From Palsa-360 sp963719875 (GTDB lineage Bacteria > Acidobacteriota > Terriglobia > Acidiferrales > UBA7541): 64,000 nucleotides of DNA. Below, in pieces: positions 52,202 through 60,750 of the stretch. Where the stretch lies: NCBI GenBank assembly GCA_963719875.1, contig CAVRDJ010000002.1:3100001-3164000 (forward strand). The letters run 5' to 3'. The notes under the pieces were generated by a model. That model made no database searches. It saw only the letters and a program-made list of their open reading frames with translations, and had not been told where the DNA came from. A program made the position numbers and the translations under genes. Every line of letters begins with the position of its first letter. Position 1 is the stretch's first letter.

Positions 52202-52339
52202 GAAAAGCTTCCGCAACAAGGACTGCCAATTGAGCGGCGTTTCATGATCAAGATAAGCTTGAGAATGATGGGTTTGAACCTCGTGCCTCCCCGCGGCCAC
52301 TGACAAGTGGATGCCGGTTTCGCTATACTTCCTAACTCC

Positions 52340-52416
52340 GGCGCGGTACCCAAGAGGCCTAAGGGAGAGGTCTGCAAAACCTCCATTCGTGGGTTCAACT
52401 CCCACCCGCGCCTCCA
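52340..52416 (+). tRNA. tRNA-Cys (GCA)
   Basis: Acceptor stem GGCGCGG / CCGCGCC (7 bp), D-arm, anticodon stem GAGGT / ACCTC with loop CTGCAAA (anticodon GCA), T-arm TGGG-TTCAACT-CCCA, discriminator T and encoded CCA (52414-52416). The folds are complete. It is the only tRNA in the window. Confidence 0.97.
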
Positions 52417-52967
52417 ACGTTCTAAACTGGTTAGTCTGGTGTCGAGGGCCAACGCGCCGTCACTGTAGTGAAAATCGTCACAGCGGGTTCCGAAAGTGGC
52501 GCTCTGAGGTTGCAGGGTTACGTCACGAAGCGCGTCACAAAAAATGGACGACGCGCGTTCGCAAATCAGCGAGCGTGTAGGTTGAGCAACAATCAGCTTC
52601 AATCGCTTATTGGGCTTCGCGTACGGCGCGTAGAGAGCAACATTCCAGCGGTGATTTAGGCCCTAATCAACAGGAAGTATGTTACTGCGGAGTTTAACCT
52701 CTGAGTACTTGGCTCGCAACTCTTCCTGCCGAATGTCTTGTTCCATTCCCCTTCGTTCAGCTCTCCGGTATCCCTTGAGCCGCAACATTCGTCGCCTCCA
52801 GCCACTATCTCCAACGCGCCAAGAGTTGCTTATGGCACGGGCGATCCGCAGGGCGGTCTCAGGACTTATCCGGTCTGGAGATTATTTCCGAATGCCCCGT
52901 AACTCGCGTTCCAGCCGTTGCGTAGTATATTGTGCGGTATCAGGAGATCTCGGACGAGCAACCGCTT
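52417..52967. other. Region downstream of tRNA-Cys without a recognised gene
   Basis: About 550 bp between tRNA-Cys and the exported hydrolase. I see no convincing gene; short frames at 52468 and 52679 lack family features. The GC content falls here relative to the preceding 44 kb, and accessory genes begin, so the boundary could be an old integration scar, but no attachment repeat of the tRNA 3' end was seen. Confidence 0.35.
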
Positions 52968-54098
52968 ATGACCCGGTACATCTTTGCTTGTTACCTTTCG
53001 CTCTTCTGCCTGGGTCCTGGGACGCTTGGGCAAGTTGCCGCAGACCAGCAGCCGCCTGCCACACCCCCAGGCGTTGATTACGAATATCGAAAGTTCGACC
53101 AGACACTTTCGTTATTGCGGGAGCGCAATGCGAGGGAGCATGCCATTGACTTGGCAAAGGGTGTTGATGAGGAAAGTTACGTTTCCATTGGAGGCATCGA
53201 GCAGTGGGTGACGATTCGTGGTGAAGACCGTGGCAATCCTGTCCTTTTGTTCCTTCATGGAGGGCCAGGCGACGTAACGAATCCGTGGTCATTTGCAATC
53301 TTTGCTCCGTGGGAAGCGCACTTTACGGTGGTGCAGTGGGACCAGCGCGGTGCAGGGAAAACGCTCACGAAGACAGGCCCTTCGGTTGCGCCTACGATGA
53401 CACTGGATCGCATGTCGGAGGATGGAATCGAATTAGCGGAATATCTGTGTAAACATTTGGGAAAGAATAAGGTAATCCTCGCCGCTCATTCGTTTGGCAC
53501 AATCCTTGGCCTCCGAATGATTCGAGAAAGACCTAGCCTTTTCTTCGCTTATGTTGGCACCGGTCAGGTCGCCGACGAAACCCGGAATTATTCAGTGGCT
53601 TATGAAGCCTTGTTGAAGAAGGCTCGGGCTACACGCAACCAACAGGCCCTGGATGAGCTGAAAAGCATTGGTCAGCCACCATACGCATCCCGGCATGGCT
53701 ACCAAGTGCAGCGCAAGTGGTCGAACCGTTTTGAAGGCGCGGATCGATTTCTCTACGCGACCCTTGGATTTGCTTTGGTGGCTCCCGGTTATTCCGTGCA
53801 AGATCTGAACGATTCTCTCGACGGCCAGAATTTGAGCGGAGAACTCCTCGTGCCCCAAGCGCGGTCCGAAACTATGAAGGAGCTCGGACTCAGGTTTGCA
53901 ATTCCGATATTGTTCTTCGAGGGCACGGAAGATTTCACTACACCGACGGAGCTTGCACAAGAATATCTCGAAGCGATTCGGGCCCCGCGAAAAGAATTTG
54001 TGCCGATTTCTGGAGGTCACTTTGCAGTGTTTATGAATTCCGATCAGTTTCTACAGGAGCTCGTTACGCGCGTGCGCCCTCTGGCCGTTGCGCACTGA
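52968..54098 (+). CDS. Exported alpha/beta hydrolase (prolyl aminopeptidase-like)
   Basis: 376 residues from ATG 52968. Signal peptide 1-20 or so (YIFACYLSLFCLGPGTLG). VLLFLHGGPGDVTNPW is the oxyanion-hole HGGPG of proline-iminopeptidase-type hydrolases; VVQWDQRGAGKT, AAHSFGTILGLRMI (nucleophile Ser; usually GHSWG), EGTEDFTTP (Asp) and ISGGHFAVF (His) complete the triad. It probably hydrolyses peptides or esters outside the cytoplasm. Confidence 0.85.
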   Translation: MTRYIFACYLSLFCLGPGTLGQVAADQQPPATPPGVDYEYRKFDQTLSLLRERNAREHAIDLAKGVDEESYVSIGGIEQWVTIRGEDRGNPVLLFLHGGPGDVTNPWSFAIFAPWEAHFTVVQWDQRGAGKTLTKTGPSVAPTMTLDRMSEDGIELAEYLCKHLGKNKVILAAHSFGTILGLRMIRERPSLFFAYVGTGQVADETRNYSVAYEALLKKARATRNQQALDELKSIGQPPYASRHGYQVQRKWSNRFEGADRFLYATLGFALVAPGYSVQDLNDSLDGQNLSGELLVPQARSETMKELGLRFAIPILFFEGTEDFTTPTELAQEYLEAIRAPRKEFVPISGGHFAVFMNSDQFLQELVTRVRPLAVAH

Positions 54099-54547
54099 TC
54101 GCTCGACCGTCTTCCCCGAACACCCGTGCAACCATCGAAGCAAACGGCTGACTCGCTTGGGACAGTTGATGCCCCTTGGATAACTAGCGCAAGGGCGGAT
54201 GCATCGATTCGCCAAGTCCCGATATGTCGTGTAAGCTCAACCGGTCACTGCAACACCTCGCTAATCTTTTGGTCCGGCAGTACATCTCAGAGTGAACCGA
54301 TCGATCGGGCTGTACGTAATCAAACCTAAACAGGGCAGTGTTTTGTTTGGATCTACGCTCGCGACCGAAATTAGCTGTTGAAACTCCTATGAGTAGAGTC
54401 CAGAGCCAGGGTTGCATTGACCCATTGAGAACGCCCCACTTATCGGAATGTCGGATTCTGCGGACCGAGCTCAGGATCGTTGTAGACATCAGCCGATTGC
54501 AGTAAAACTGTAATCGCAACCTTGACACCGCAGAGGGAGGCAAATTT
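54099..54547. other. Region before the phosphofructokinase gene
   Basis: About 450 bp with no convincing gene. It contains TTATCGGAATGT (54432-54443), the same motif that borders both IS110 copies, standing here alone in reverse orientation. Otherwise nothing is seen. Confidence 0.4.
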
Positions 54548-55723
54548 ATGCCCGCAGGAGGAAAGATCGGCATCTTGACAGGCGGAGGTGACGTCCCAGG
54601 CTTGAATCCGGTCATTAAGTCCGTGGTATACCGCGCCAGCGAAATGGGCCGGGACGTGATCGGCATTCGCAAGGGATGGGAAGGTCTGACGCACATGAAC
54701 ATGGCCAACGAAACAGACTCGATGTACGTCCAGCTACTGACGCGCGAGAATACGCGAACGATAGATCGCACCGGTGGCACAGTCCTCCATACCTCACGCG
54801 CCAATCCAAGGCGCGTCCCCGAATCCAAGTTGCCCAATCATATCTCGGGGACCCAATTAAAAAGGCTTCCGTTTGATGGAAAATGCTACGACCTAACCTC
54901 CATCGTTATCGAAAACTTGGGACGTTTAGGGATAGGCTGCCTGATCGTAATCGGTGGCGACGATACACTTAGTTTCGCGTCTGTGCTCTCCGCCGAGGGA
55001 GTGCCCTTGATTGCTGTGCCGAAGACAATGGACAACGACGTCCAGGGCACAGAATACTGCATTGGGTTTTCTACGGCCATCACGCGTGCTAAGGAGTTGA
55101 TAACAAGGCAACGGACAACTCTTGGCTCGCACGAGCGCATCGGCATTTTCCGAATCTTTGGCCGCGATTCCGGGTTCACGGCTCTCTATACCGCCTATGT
55201 AACGTCGGCCCGATGTCTGATCCCCGAACACCCGTTTGAACTGGACCGGATCGCCAGACTTCTGTCCGAAGACAAACGAAATAATCCGAGTAATTACTCG
55301 CTCGTGGTCGTATCGGAAGGAGCGGTGTGGGAGCAGCAAGAGGTCGGCGAGTTCGGTGAGGTGGATGCGTACGGTCATCGGAAGAAGGTTGACATCGGTC
55401 ACGCTTTGGCGGAAGAGGTTCGGCGGAGGACAGGTGAGGAAACCATGGTCAGCGACTTGACGTATGACTTGCGGAGCGGTGAACCGGACTCCATCGATCA
55501 GCTGGTAGCGATAACTTTTGCAAACATTGCCTTGGATCTGATTCACGACGGCGTCACCGGCCGAATGGTCGCAGTACAAAACGGGTGCTATGCGCACACG
55601 GTCCTGCCTGCCTCTTCTCTTGGCCCGCGCAAAGTCGATGTGGCAAAACTCTACAATACGGATCGCTGCCGACCCAATTACTCGTCCAAACTCGGCGCTC
55701 CACTTCTGTTCAGCCGCTGCTGA
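54548..55723 (+). CDS. Phosphofructokinase, PPi-type active-site residues
   Basis: 391 residues. KIGILTGGGDVPGLNPVIKSVVY is the N-terminal nucleotide loop, then IGGDDTLSFASVL, VPKTMDNDVQGTEYCIGF and GIFRIFGRDSGFTALY. ATP-dependent PFKs have Gly at the positions seen here as the second Asp of GGDD and the Lys of PKT; Asp plus Lys at these sites are those of PPi-dependent enzymes. So the donor is probably pyrophosphate, though this rests on two residues. A catalytic Asp (TMDND) is present. It is longer than bacterial PfkA (about 320). Confidence 0.85.
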   Translation: MPAGGKIGILTGGGDVPGLNPVIKSVVYRASEMGRDVIGIRKGWEGLTHMNMANETDSMYVQLLTRENTRTIDRTGGTVLHTSRANPRRVPESKLPNHISGTQLKRLPFDGKCYDLTSIVIENLGRLGIGCLIVIGGDDTLSFASVLSAEGVPLIAVPKTMDNDVQGTEYCIGFSTAITRAKELITRQRTTLGSHERIGIFRIFGRDSGFTALYTAYVTSARCLIPEHPFELDRIARLLSEDKRNNPSNYSLVVVSEGAVWEQQEVGEFGEVDAYGHRKKVDIGHALAEEVRRRTGEETMVSDLTYDLRSGEPDSIDQLVAITFANIALDLIHDGVTGRMVAVQNGCYAHTVLPASSLGPRKVDVAKLYNTDRCRPNYSSKLGAPLLFSRC

Positions 55724-55909
55724 GTGAAATTGGTCTCCGTCTCGATACGGGAACATTTTCAGAAGCTGGAAACGAGGCGGATGGGCTAGCAGGGCAACAT
55801 TCCGATAACGCCCCGTTTATCAGATGGGATGAGAAGGCCGGTCTCCGGCGGGATGCGATACGCTCCCAATGGTCGACGCGCTCGAAGCGCAACCGAAAGG
55901 AGACCGGCT

Positions 55910-57010
55910 GTGAAAAAGACTATCACTGTGCAGGCATTCAAGAATGAAATTTTCAAGGAGCAAAAGCTGACCATCGGTTTGGATCTGGGCGATCGCTGGT
56001 CGTTTTACTGTGTTTTGGATGAAGCAGGCCAAGTCATTTTGGAACAAAAACTGCCAACGACGCCGGAGGCGATGAAGCAGACCTTTGGAAAGATACCGCG
56101 AAGTCTCATCGCACTGGAGACAGGAACCCATTCCCCCTGGGTAAGCCGACTGCTCACTGAGTTGGGACACGAAGTGATCGTGGCGCATGCACAAAAGGTG
56201 CAGCTGATCACCAAGAGCAATCGAAAAGATGATCGGCACGATGCTCGGACCCTGGCACGACTGGCGCGAGTCGATCCCGAGCTGTTGGGGCCGGTGCGGC
56301 ATCGCAGTGTGCAAGCGCAACTCCACCTGACGGTGATTCGAGCGCGAGCTGAACTAGTGAGTGCTCGAACAGCCTTGGTGAACGCCGCACGGGGGCTCGT
56401 GAAGTCTTATGGCCAACGACTGCCCAAGTGTGGCACGTATCAGGTGAACCGGGAGCTGGCCGCTGCATTGAGCACAGAATTGCGGGATGTTCTGGAGCCG
56501 CTGCTCAAAGAAATTGAATCGCTGAACGAGCGCGTCAAGGAATACGACGAACGGATGGAGAAAATCGCCAAGGAAGTTTACCCGGAAGTGTCCTTGCTCA
56601 AGCAGGTGAAGGGCGTGGGAACACAGATCGCTCTGACGTATGTCCTGACGATCGAAGACCCGTATCGGTTTCCGAAGAGTCGCCAGGTAGGGTGTTTTCT
56701 CGGGTTACGACCTGGCCGCAGGAACTCTGGGGAGAGCGAACCCCAGAAGGGCATCAGCAAAGAAGGAGACCGGTATCTGCGCACGATGATGGTGCAGGGA
56801 GCGCACTACATTCTGGGACCTTTTGGAGAAGACAGCGATCTGCGGAGATGGGGACGCAAGCTTGCGGAGCGAGGAGGAAAAAATGCCAAGAAGCGAGCGG
56901 TGGTGGCCGTGGCTCGAAAGCTGGCGGTCCTGCTGCATCGGTTGTGGGTAGGCGGAGAGGTGTACGAACCACTGCGCAATAGTCAGAAAGCGATGCGGGA
57001 AGTGACCTAG
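55910..57010 (+). CDS. IS110-family transposase, copy B
   Basis: 366 residues from GTG 55910 with AAAGGAGACC in front. Same sequence as copy A, with the N-terminal DEDD RuvC-like domain (GLDLGDRWSFY) and the C-terminal Tnp_20 domain with the putative catalytic Ser in RRNSGE. The gene is intact and its sequence nearly equals copy A, so recent transposition or duplication is likely. The 281 bp between its stop and the element end probably encode the guide RNA. Confidence 0.92.
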   Translation: MKKTITVQAFKNEIFKEQKLTIGLDLGDRWSFYCVLDEAGQVILEQKLPTTPEAMKQTFGKIPRSLIALETGTHSPWVSRLLTELGHEVIVAHAQKVQLITKSNRKDDRHDARTLARLARVDPELLGPVRHRSVQAQLHLTVIRARAELVSARTALVNAARGLVKSYGQRLPKCGTYQVNRELAAALSTELRDVLEPLLKEIESLNERVKEYDERMEKIAKEVYPEVSLLKQVKGVGTQIALTYVLTIEDPYRFPKSRQVGCFLGLRPGRRNSGESEPQKGISKEGDRYLRTMMVQGAHYILGPFGEDSDLRRWGRKLAERGGKNAKKRAVVAVARKLAVLLHRLWVGGEVYEPLRNSQKAMREVT

Positions 57011-57291
57011 AGAGTGGCGATCCCGACAGCCGAGCTCAACCGCCGAGTCCAGGTGACTGCGACTAAGTCCTGGGGCCCGACTCCCGCCGAAACGGTGGGA
57101 GCAGAGGTCGATTATCAGGTAGCAGCACCACTGAAACGAGAACACCCAACTGGCACCGAGCGAAGATCGCTCACAAAAGAGTGCGGATGGAAGGATGGCG
57201 ACAGAGGCGGCTCGGTTCTAAGGAAGACCACTCGACGACCAAAGGCAACTACAAAACCGACTTGACACTAACCGGCCTTCTCATGGAAGGA
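57011..57291 (+). ncRNA. Putative seek/bridge guide RNA region of IS copy B
   Basis: Hairpin 1 at 57081-57101 (CTCCC-G-CCG/AAA/CGG-T-GGGAG), hairpin 2 at 57158-57172 (GAGCGA/AGA/TCGCTC), TTATCAG between them (57112-57118) and ATGGAAGGA after hairpin 2 (57187-57195). These two words are the 5' and 3' terminal sequences of the element. The placement downstream of the transposase fits the IS1111 group. RNA ends and target guide could not be defined. Confidence 0.55.
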
Positions 57292-57350
57292 TATATCCGC
57301 AGTGCCGGACTTAAAACCCCAATGAAAGTAGAAATGCATTCCGGCGGAGG

Positions 57351-58049
57351 TCAAGCCTTCCAGCGGGGCGAAGACACGAACGTAAATAGCGGGTATACGT
57401 CGCGAAAGAGACGGTCTATGTTCGTCATGAAACTGGGGCGCGTGGCCGCGGTCTGCGGAAATTTCCGGCGTACCACCCAACCCCGGAGCCTTTTCCATTC
57501 CGCCGGCCCGAGCGGCCAGCCCTGGTGCTTTGTCCATTCGCCCTTTTCGGTTGAATACCAATAACTCTCGTAGCGGCGCCCCAGACGCTTCTTCTGCCCC
57601 GCAACCCAGTTCGGTTTGGACAGCACGCGCGAAAGGACCATCTGCCGAAATGGTGATTCCTTTGCTGGCCCCATAGCGTAAGCACGAAAGCCCGCCGTCA
57701 CGGCCTCAGCGGAAATGCCAATGTACAGCTGCGTCCTGGCATTATGCCCCGCCTCCGGATCGGGGAATGTTAAATACATCTGAGGGCGATATGGAGTTTT
57801 GTCTCGCGCGAACCGGATATCGCGATTGATGCGCGAAAAATTGACGCCTGTCCGGCCTGTCGTATCAAAGCCGGGGTTGAGCTTCATCACAGAGGGCGCT
57901 AGTGCTGTAAGGAGCGCTCGAAATGGCTCCACGACTTCTGAGCGGTATCGATCGCGGTTAGCGTCCATCCACTCCTTGTGATTGTGACGGTTCAAGTCAC
58001 GGAAGAATCGAAGTGTTGCGGGTGTAATGATCGCGCCACGCCCACGCAT
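57351..58049 (-). CDS. DUF2461 (TIGR02453) family protein
   Basis: 232 residues from ATG 58049 with GGGGAG in front. ITPATLRFFRDLNRHNHKEWMDANRDRYRSEVVEPFRALL, FSRINRDIRFARDKTPYRPQMYLTF and RQMVLSRVL match the DUF2461 family, which has no proven function. The open frame extends another 67 codons upstream but without features. Its 3' end is 60 bp from IS copy B. Confidence 0.85.
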   Translation of the reverse strand: MRGRGAIITPATLRFFRDLNRHNHKEWMDANRDRYRSEVVEPFRALLTALAPSVMKLNPGFDTTGRTGVNFSRINRDIRFARDKTPYRPQMYLTFPDPEAGHNARTQLYIGISAEAVTAGFRAYAMGPAKESPFRQMVLSRVLSKPNWVAGQKKRLGRRYESYWYSTEKGEWTKHQGWPLGPAEWKRLRGWVVRRKFPQTAATRPSFMTNIDRLFRDVYPLFTFVSSPRWKA

Positions 58050-58581
58050 AAGTGTCGATTCTCCCCTCAGTTCGCTCGAAAAAATGAATGCCCCACCGAA
58101 TCGGGAGCAATTCGAGAATATAAACCGACATTTCCGATTTGGCCACCCCAGAGCGTCAAGTCCCTGGAAGTCAGCGAATAGGAGTGTGGGATTTGGCGGA
58201 GCGAACCACGCTTCTGATTCGGCGATTTGGAAAGCGATTTGGCCGATCATTGGAGGCCCAAAATCAGGGCCACGGGAAGCCGGTTGCGCCGCCTGAATTC
58301 CCGGGCTTATTGAGGATCCATAAAGACATGAGAAATTGGGGAAATTCTTTGTTTTGCTCAGACCTTGGCGGACTTGCTGTGCACCTTTCGGGAGGGTTGA
58401 AAACTGCTACTACCTTGGGACTCCGGTTCGTGGCTGTTATTGGCACTCAAATCTGCAAAACCACTGGATTGTGGAGAACATCTCGTTGCGCCCGGCGAAT
58501 CGATAACTTTTCATTACGGCAGTGGCGGGCCATCTGGCCGGAAACTCGGATTTCCATTCTACTTTCGAGCGTCAAATATCT
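58050..58581. other. Region between DUF2461 gene and IS4 element
   Basis: About 530 bp. One open frame on the plus strand (58139-58765) runs into the IS element and has no family features. I see no RNA or repeat. It probably carries the promoter of the DUF2461 gene. Confidence 0.35.
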
Positions 58582-59931
58582 GATTTCAAATCAATGCTGT
58601 CCCATTAAAAGTCGAATAGATTCAATTGCATACGGGACTCGAGGTCCTGGAACTCGTCGTGGAAGTTGGAAAACCCTTCTAAAATGGGGGTTTTCTCGAA
58701 AATGGTTACGCGGAGAACCTGCAGGATTTTGTAGAGGCTCAACCCCAGCCCCAATTGTTTTTTGACAATCGCTACCAGCACGTACACCGCAATCGCTACC
58801 CACACTTGGGTCTTCACGGCGTTCTCGGAGGTGCCGTAGAAGGCCTTGATGCGCAGGTGCTGTTTGATCCAGCGAAAAAATAACTCCACGCGCCAGCGGG
58901 CACGGTACAGTTCGGCGATGGTCAGAGCCGGGAGCAGGAAATTGTTGGTGAGAAAGATCAACCGCAATTCCTTTTCGGCGTCGAAATAATGAATGCGGCG
59001 CAACGGGTCGGGATACAGGCGCGAGGTTTTTGGGCCGGTCAACTGAATCGTTTGATCCGACCGCAGTCCACTGGAGCGGCACACCGGATGCCACTGGCGC
59101 CGCCAGAACCGCGTGTTCTGCTTGGCGCGCGTGATGAAGAAAGCGCGCCCTTGCGTGAGCACGTAGAGACGGCCAAAGTCCAGATACCCTCGGTCGAGCA
59201 GGTAAAACGCCCCGGCTTCGGGAAGCAATTGGTCCAGAAGGTTGATGTCGTGAACTTGGCCCCCAGTCACATAAACATTGGCTGGAATGCAGCCTCGCAG
59301 ATCCAACAGCGTGTGCAGCTTCACGGCGCTTTTGTGGCGGCGGAATTTCCCCCACGGAAAAAGCGCCAGGCATAAATCGATGGTGGTGGAGTCCAGGGCA
59401 TACACGGTCTCGGACAATTCCACGCCGAACGGTTCGTCGCGATACAGGTCGCGGGCGGTGGCGATCAGGATCTGAGCGAAATCGGCGTAGATCCTCCAAC
59501 TGCGATGCTCGTTGGCATGTGCCAAAGTATTGCGACGAACTGGCCCTCGGAAACCCATGTGATACAGCTTGGGCTGCTGGGCGCGCAAACAAGCTTCGAT
59601 GTCGCGAAGACTTTCGCGGTAGGTGAGCTGAGCAAAGGCCAGACAAAGGAACTGATCCCAACAAGAGAAATCTTTGACGTAGCGATGGCCCTGATAGCGA
59701 TCCACGCAAAGTTGAAATTGGTAGCTCGGCAGAAAATCCACAAGCTGAGAGAAGACGGTTCGGCCCAGATTCATCGACTGCCTCCGGAACAACCTGGAAA
59801 GCAGTAAGATGAGGCCAAAAACGGAGCAAACCATTGAAATCGAAAAATCTCACCGGAACCCCTTACATTCGCATCATCAGGCAGTTACGCAGCATCGCTC
59901 AAACTTTCTTGGGACACTATTGATTTCAAAT
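58582..59931 (-). mobile_element. IS4-family insertion sequence with 10-bp target duplication
   Basis: The element spans about 58592-59921 (1330 bp). Terminal inverted repeats read AATGCTGTCCCA at the left end and AATAGTGTCCCA at the right end (10 of 12 match). The direct repeat GATTTCAAAT occurs immediately outside on both sides (58582-58591 and 59922-59931). IS4-type elements make 9-13 bp duplications. Insertion happened in an AT-rich simple-sequence tract (ATTTCAAATTTC). Confidence 0.85.
58605..59774 (-). CDS. IS4-family transposase
   Basis: 389 residues from ATG 59774 (MNLGRTVFSQLVDFLPSYQF). DDE core: first Asp in VYALDSTTIDLCLALFPW, second in FYLLDRGYLDFGRLY, and the Glu in the family motif Y-x2-R-x3-E-x6-K, here YRARWRVELFFRWIKQHLRI. 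The reading frame is complete, so it may be active. Cut-and-paste mechanism is expected. Confidence 0.9.
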   Translation of the reverse strand: MNLGRTVFSQLVDFLPSYQFQLCVDRYQGHRYVKDFSCWDQFLCLAFAQLTYRESLRDIEACLRAQQPKLYHMGFRGPVRRNTLAHANEHRSWRIYADFAQILIATARDLYRDEPFGVELSETVYALDSTTIDLCLALFPWGKFRRHKSAVKLHTLLDLRGCIPANVYVTGGQVHDINLLDQLLPEAGAFYLLDRGYLDFGRLYVLTQGRAFFITRAKQNTRFWRRQWHPVCRSSGLRSDQTIQLTGPKTSRLYPDPLRRIHYFDAEKELRLIFLTNNFLLPALTIAELYRARWRVELFFRWIKQHLRIKAFYGTSENAVKTQVWVAIAVYVLVAIVKKQLGLGLSLYKILQVLRVTIFEKTPILEGFSNFHDEFQDLESRMQLNLFDF

Positions 59932-60012
59932 TTCGAATTTGAAATTTCAAATCCTATCAATCCTGGCAGTGTCGGAAAAATCTCCTCCTCCCCGCCTTCT
60001 CACGCAACGGCT

Positions 60013-60270
60013 TCAGGGATAGCGAAGCTTCAATATCAGAATGACCAGCGCGAATGCCAGTGTCACAAGGTTGGCGAAAAGAACGGGCCGATTATGCAGG
60101 AGCAAGCCGTAGGCAGCCCAGAGCGCGGTGCCGAAAGTAAACACGCTCTGCGTGATGAGCGAGATGCCGTCGGTTCTCTTCTGCCGAATAATTTTCACCG
60201 ATTGCGGCAGCCAGCAAAGCGTCGTGCATGCCGCCGCCGCACTTCCAACAATCTCGAACCATGCGGCCAT
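60013..60270 (-). CDS. SemiSWEET-type sugar transporter
   Basis: 85 residues, single PQ-loop triple-helix unit: MAAWFEIVGSAAAACTTLCWLPQSVKIIRQKRTDGISLITQSVFTFGTALWAAYGLLL, with the PQ motif (LPQS) and LANLVTLAFALVIL as the last helix. SemiSWEETs dimerise to carry sucrose or glucose through the inner membrane. Length and PQ motif support the call; substrate is inferred from the family. Confidence 0.88.
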   Translation of the reverse strand: MAAWFEIVGSAAAACTTLCWLPQSVKIIRQKRTDGISLITQSVFTFGTALWAAYGLLLHNRPVLFANLVTLAFALVILILKLRYP

Positions 60271-60750
60271 AACCTCACTCCAATCCCACTCAGTTTTGAA
60301 GCGTGCGTCCCGCCGGACCCGGTGTTCCGAAGGCGCGTATGGATACTAACGCAAAGAACATTCAAGCGATCAGTCGTCCACTGCCAGGAGATCTGATCCT
60401 GCTGGCGGCTTCTCACCCGGCATGATCATTCTAGCCAGTTCCTTAAAATCGGTCTCATTCCTCTTCGAGTAGTCACTTGAGGGAATCAATCCGGTGCGGC
60501 GAGAACCGATTCGGAACTGCCCGGGGAAAGACACGCTCTCATTAGCTGCTACTAATCTTGCAATCTATTGAAAAACATAAGTTTAGCTTAAGCCCTGCGA
60601 TTGTCATTTGGCCATAGCTATGCAAATGCATTCATGGAGGAACCTCGGGAAAACTCCGCACATTTGAGCTAGCGAACTTGGGGGGAATCTTCAACTGTGG
60701 ACCTAATCACTTTGCGCGGCAATCGGGATAGAGAGCGAAACGCTGGATCT
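60271..60750. other. Region before the TonB-receptor gene
   Basis: About 480 bp without a convincing gene. It contains an AT-rich patch (60570-60600) that may hold the promoter of the receptor gene. No repeats or RNA seen. Confidence 0.35.

Larger units (their letters stand above)
55817..57291 (+). mobile_element. IS110-family (IS1111 group) insertion sequence, copy B
   Basis: 1475 bp, plus strand, same boundaries as copy A. The inverted repeat ATGAGAAGGCCGGT is at 55829-55842 and its reverse complement at about 57272-57285. Only two base differences from copy A are visible, both silent. Flanks: ACATTCCGATAAC 7 bp before the 5' end, and TATATCCGC after the 3' end. No target duplication. Confidence 0.93.

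Noticed and set aside
52198..52602. A 134-codon minus-strand open frame covering tRNA-Cys
   Set aside because: It runs antisense through the tRNA; the peptide (RRGWELNPRMEVLQTS) is a well-known spurious translation of this tRNA gene.
58139..58765. A 208-codon plus-strand open frame
   Set aside because: It enters the IS4 element antisense to its transposase and has no domain, start signal or codon pattern of a gene.
58591..59853. 420-codon frame on the same strand as the IS4 transposase
   Set aside because: It is a frame-shifted shadow of the transposase; DDE motifs are only in the 58605-59774 frame.
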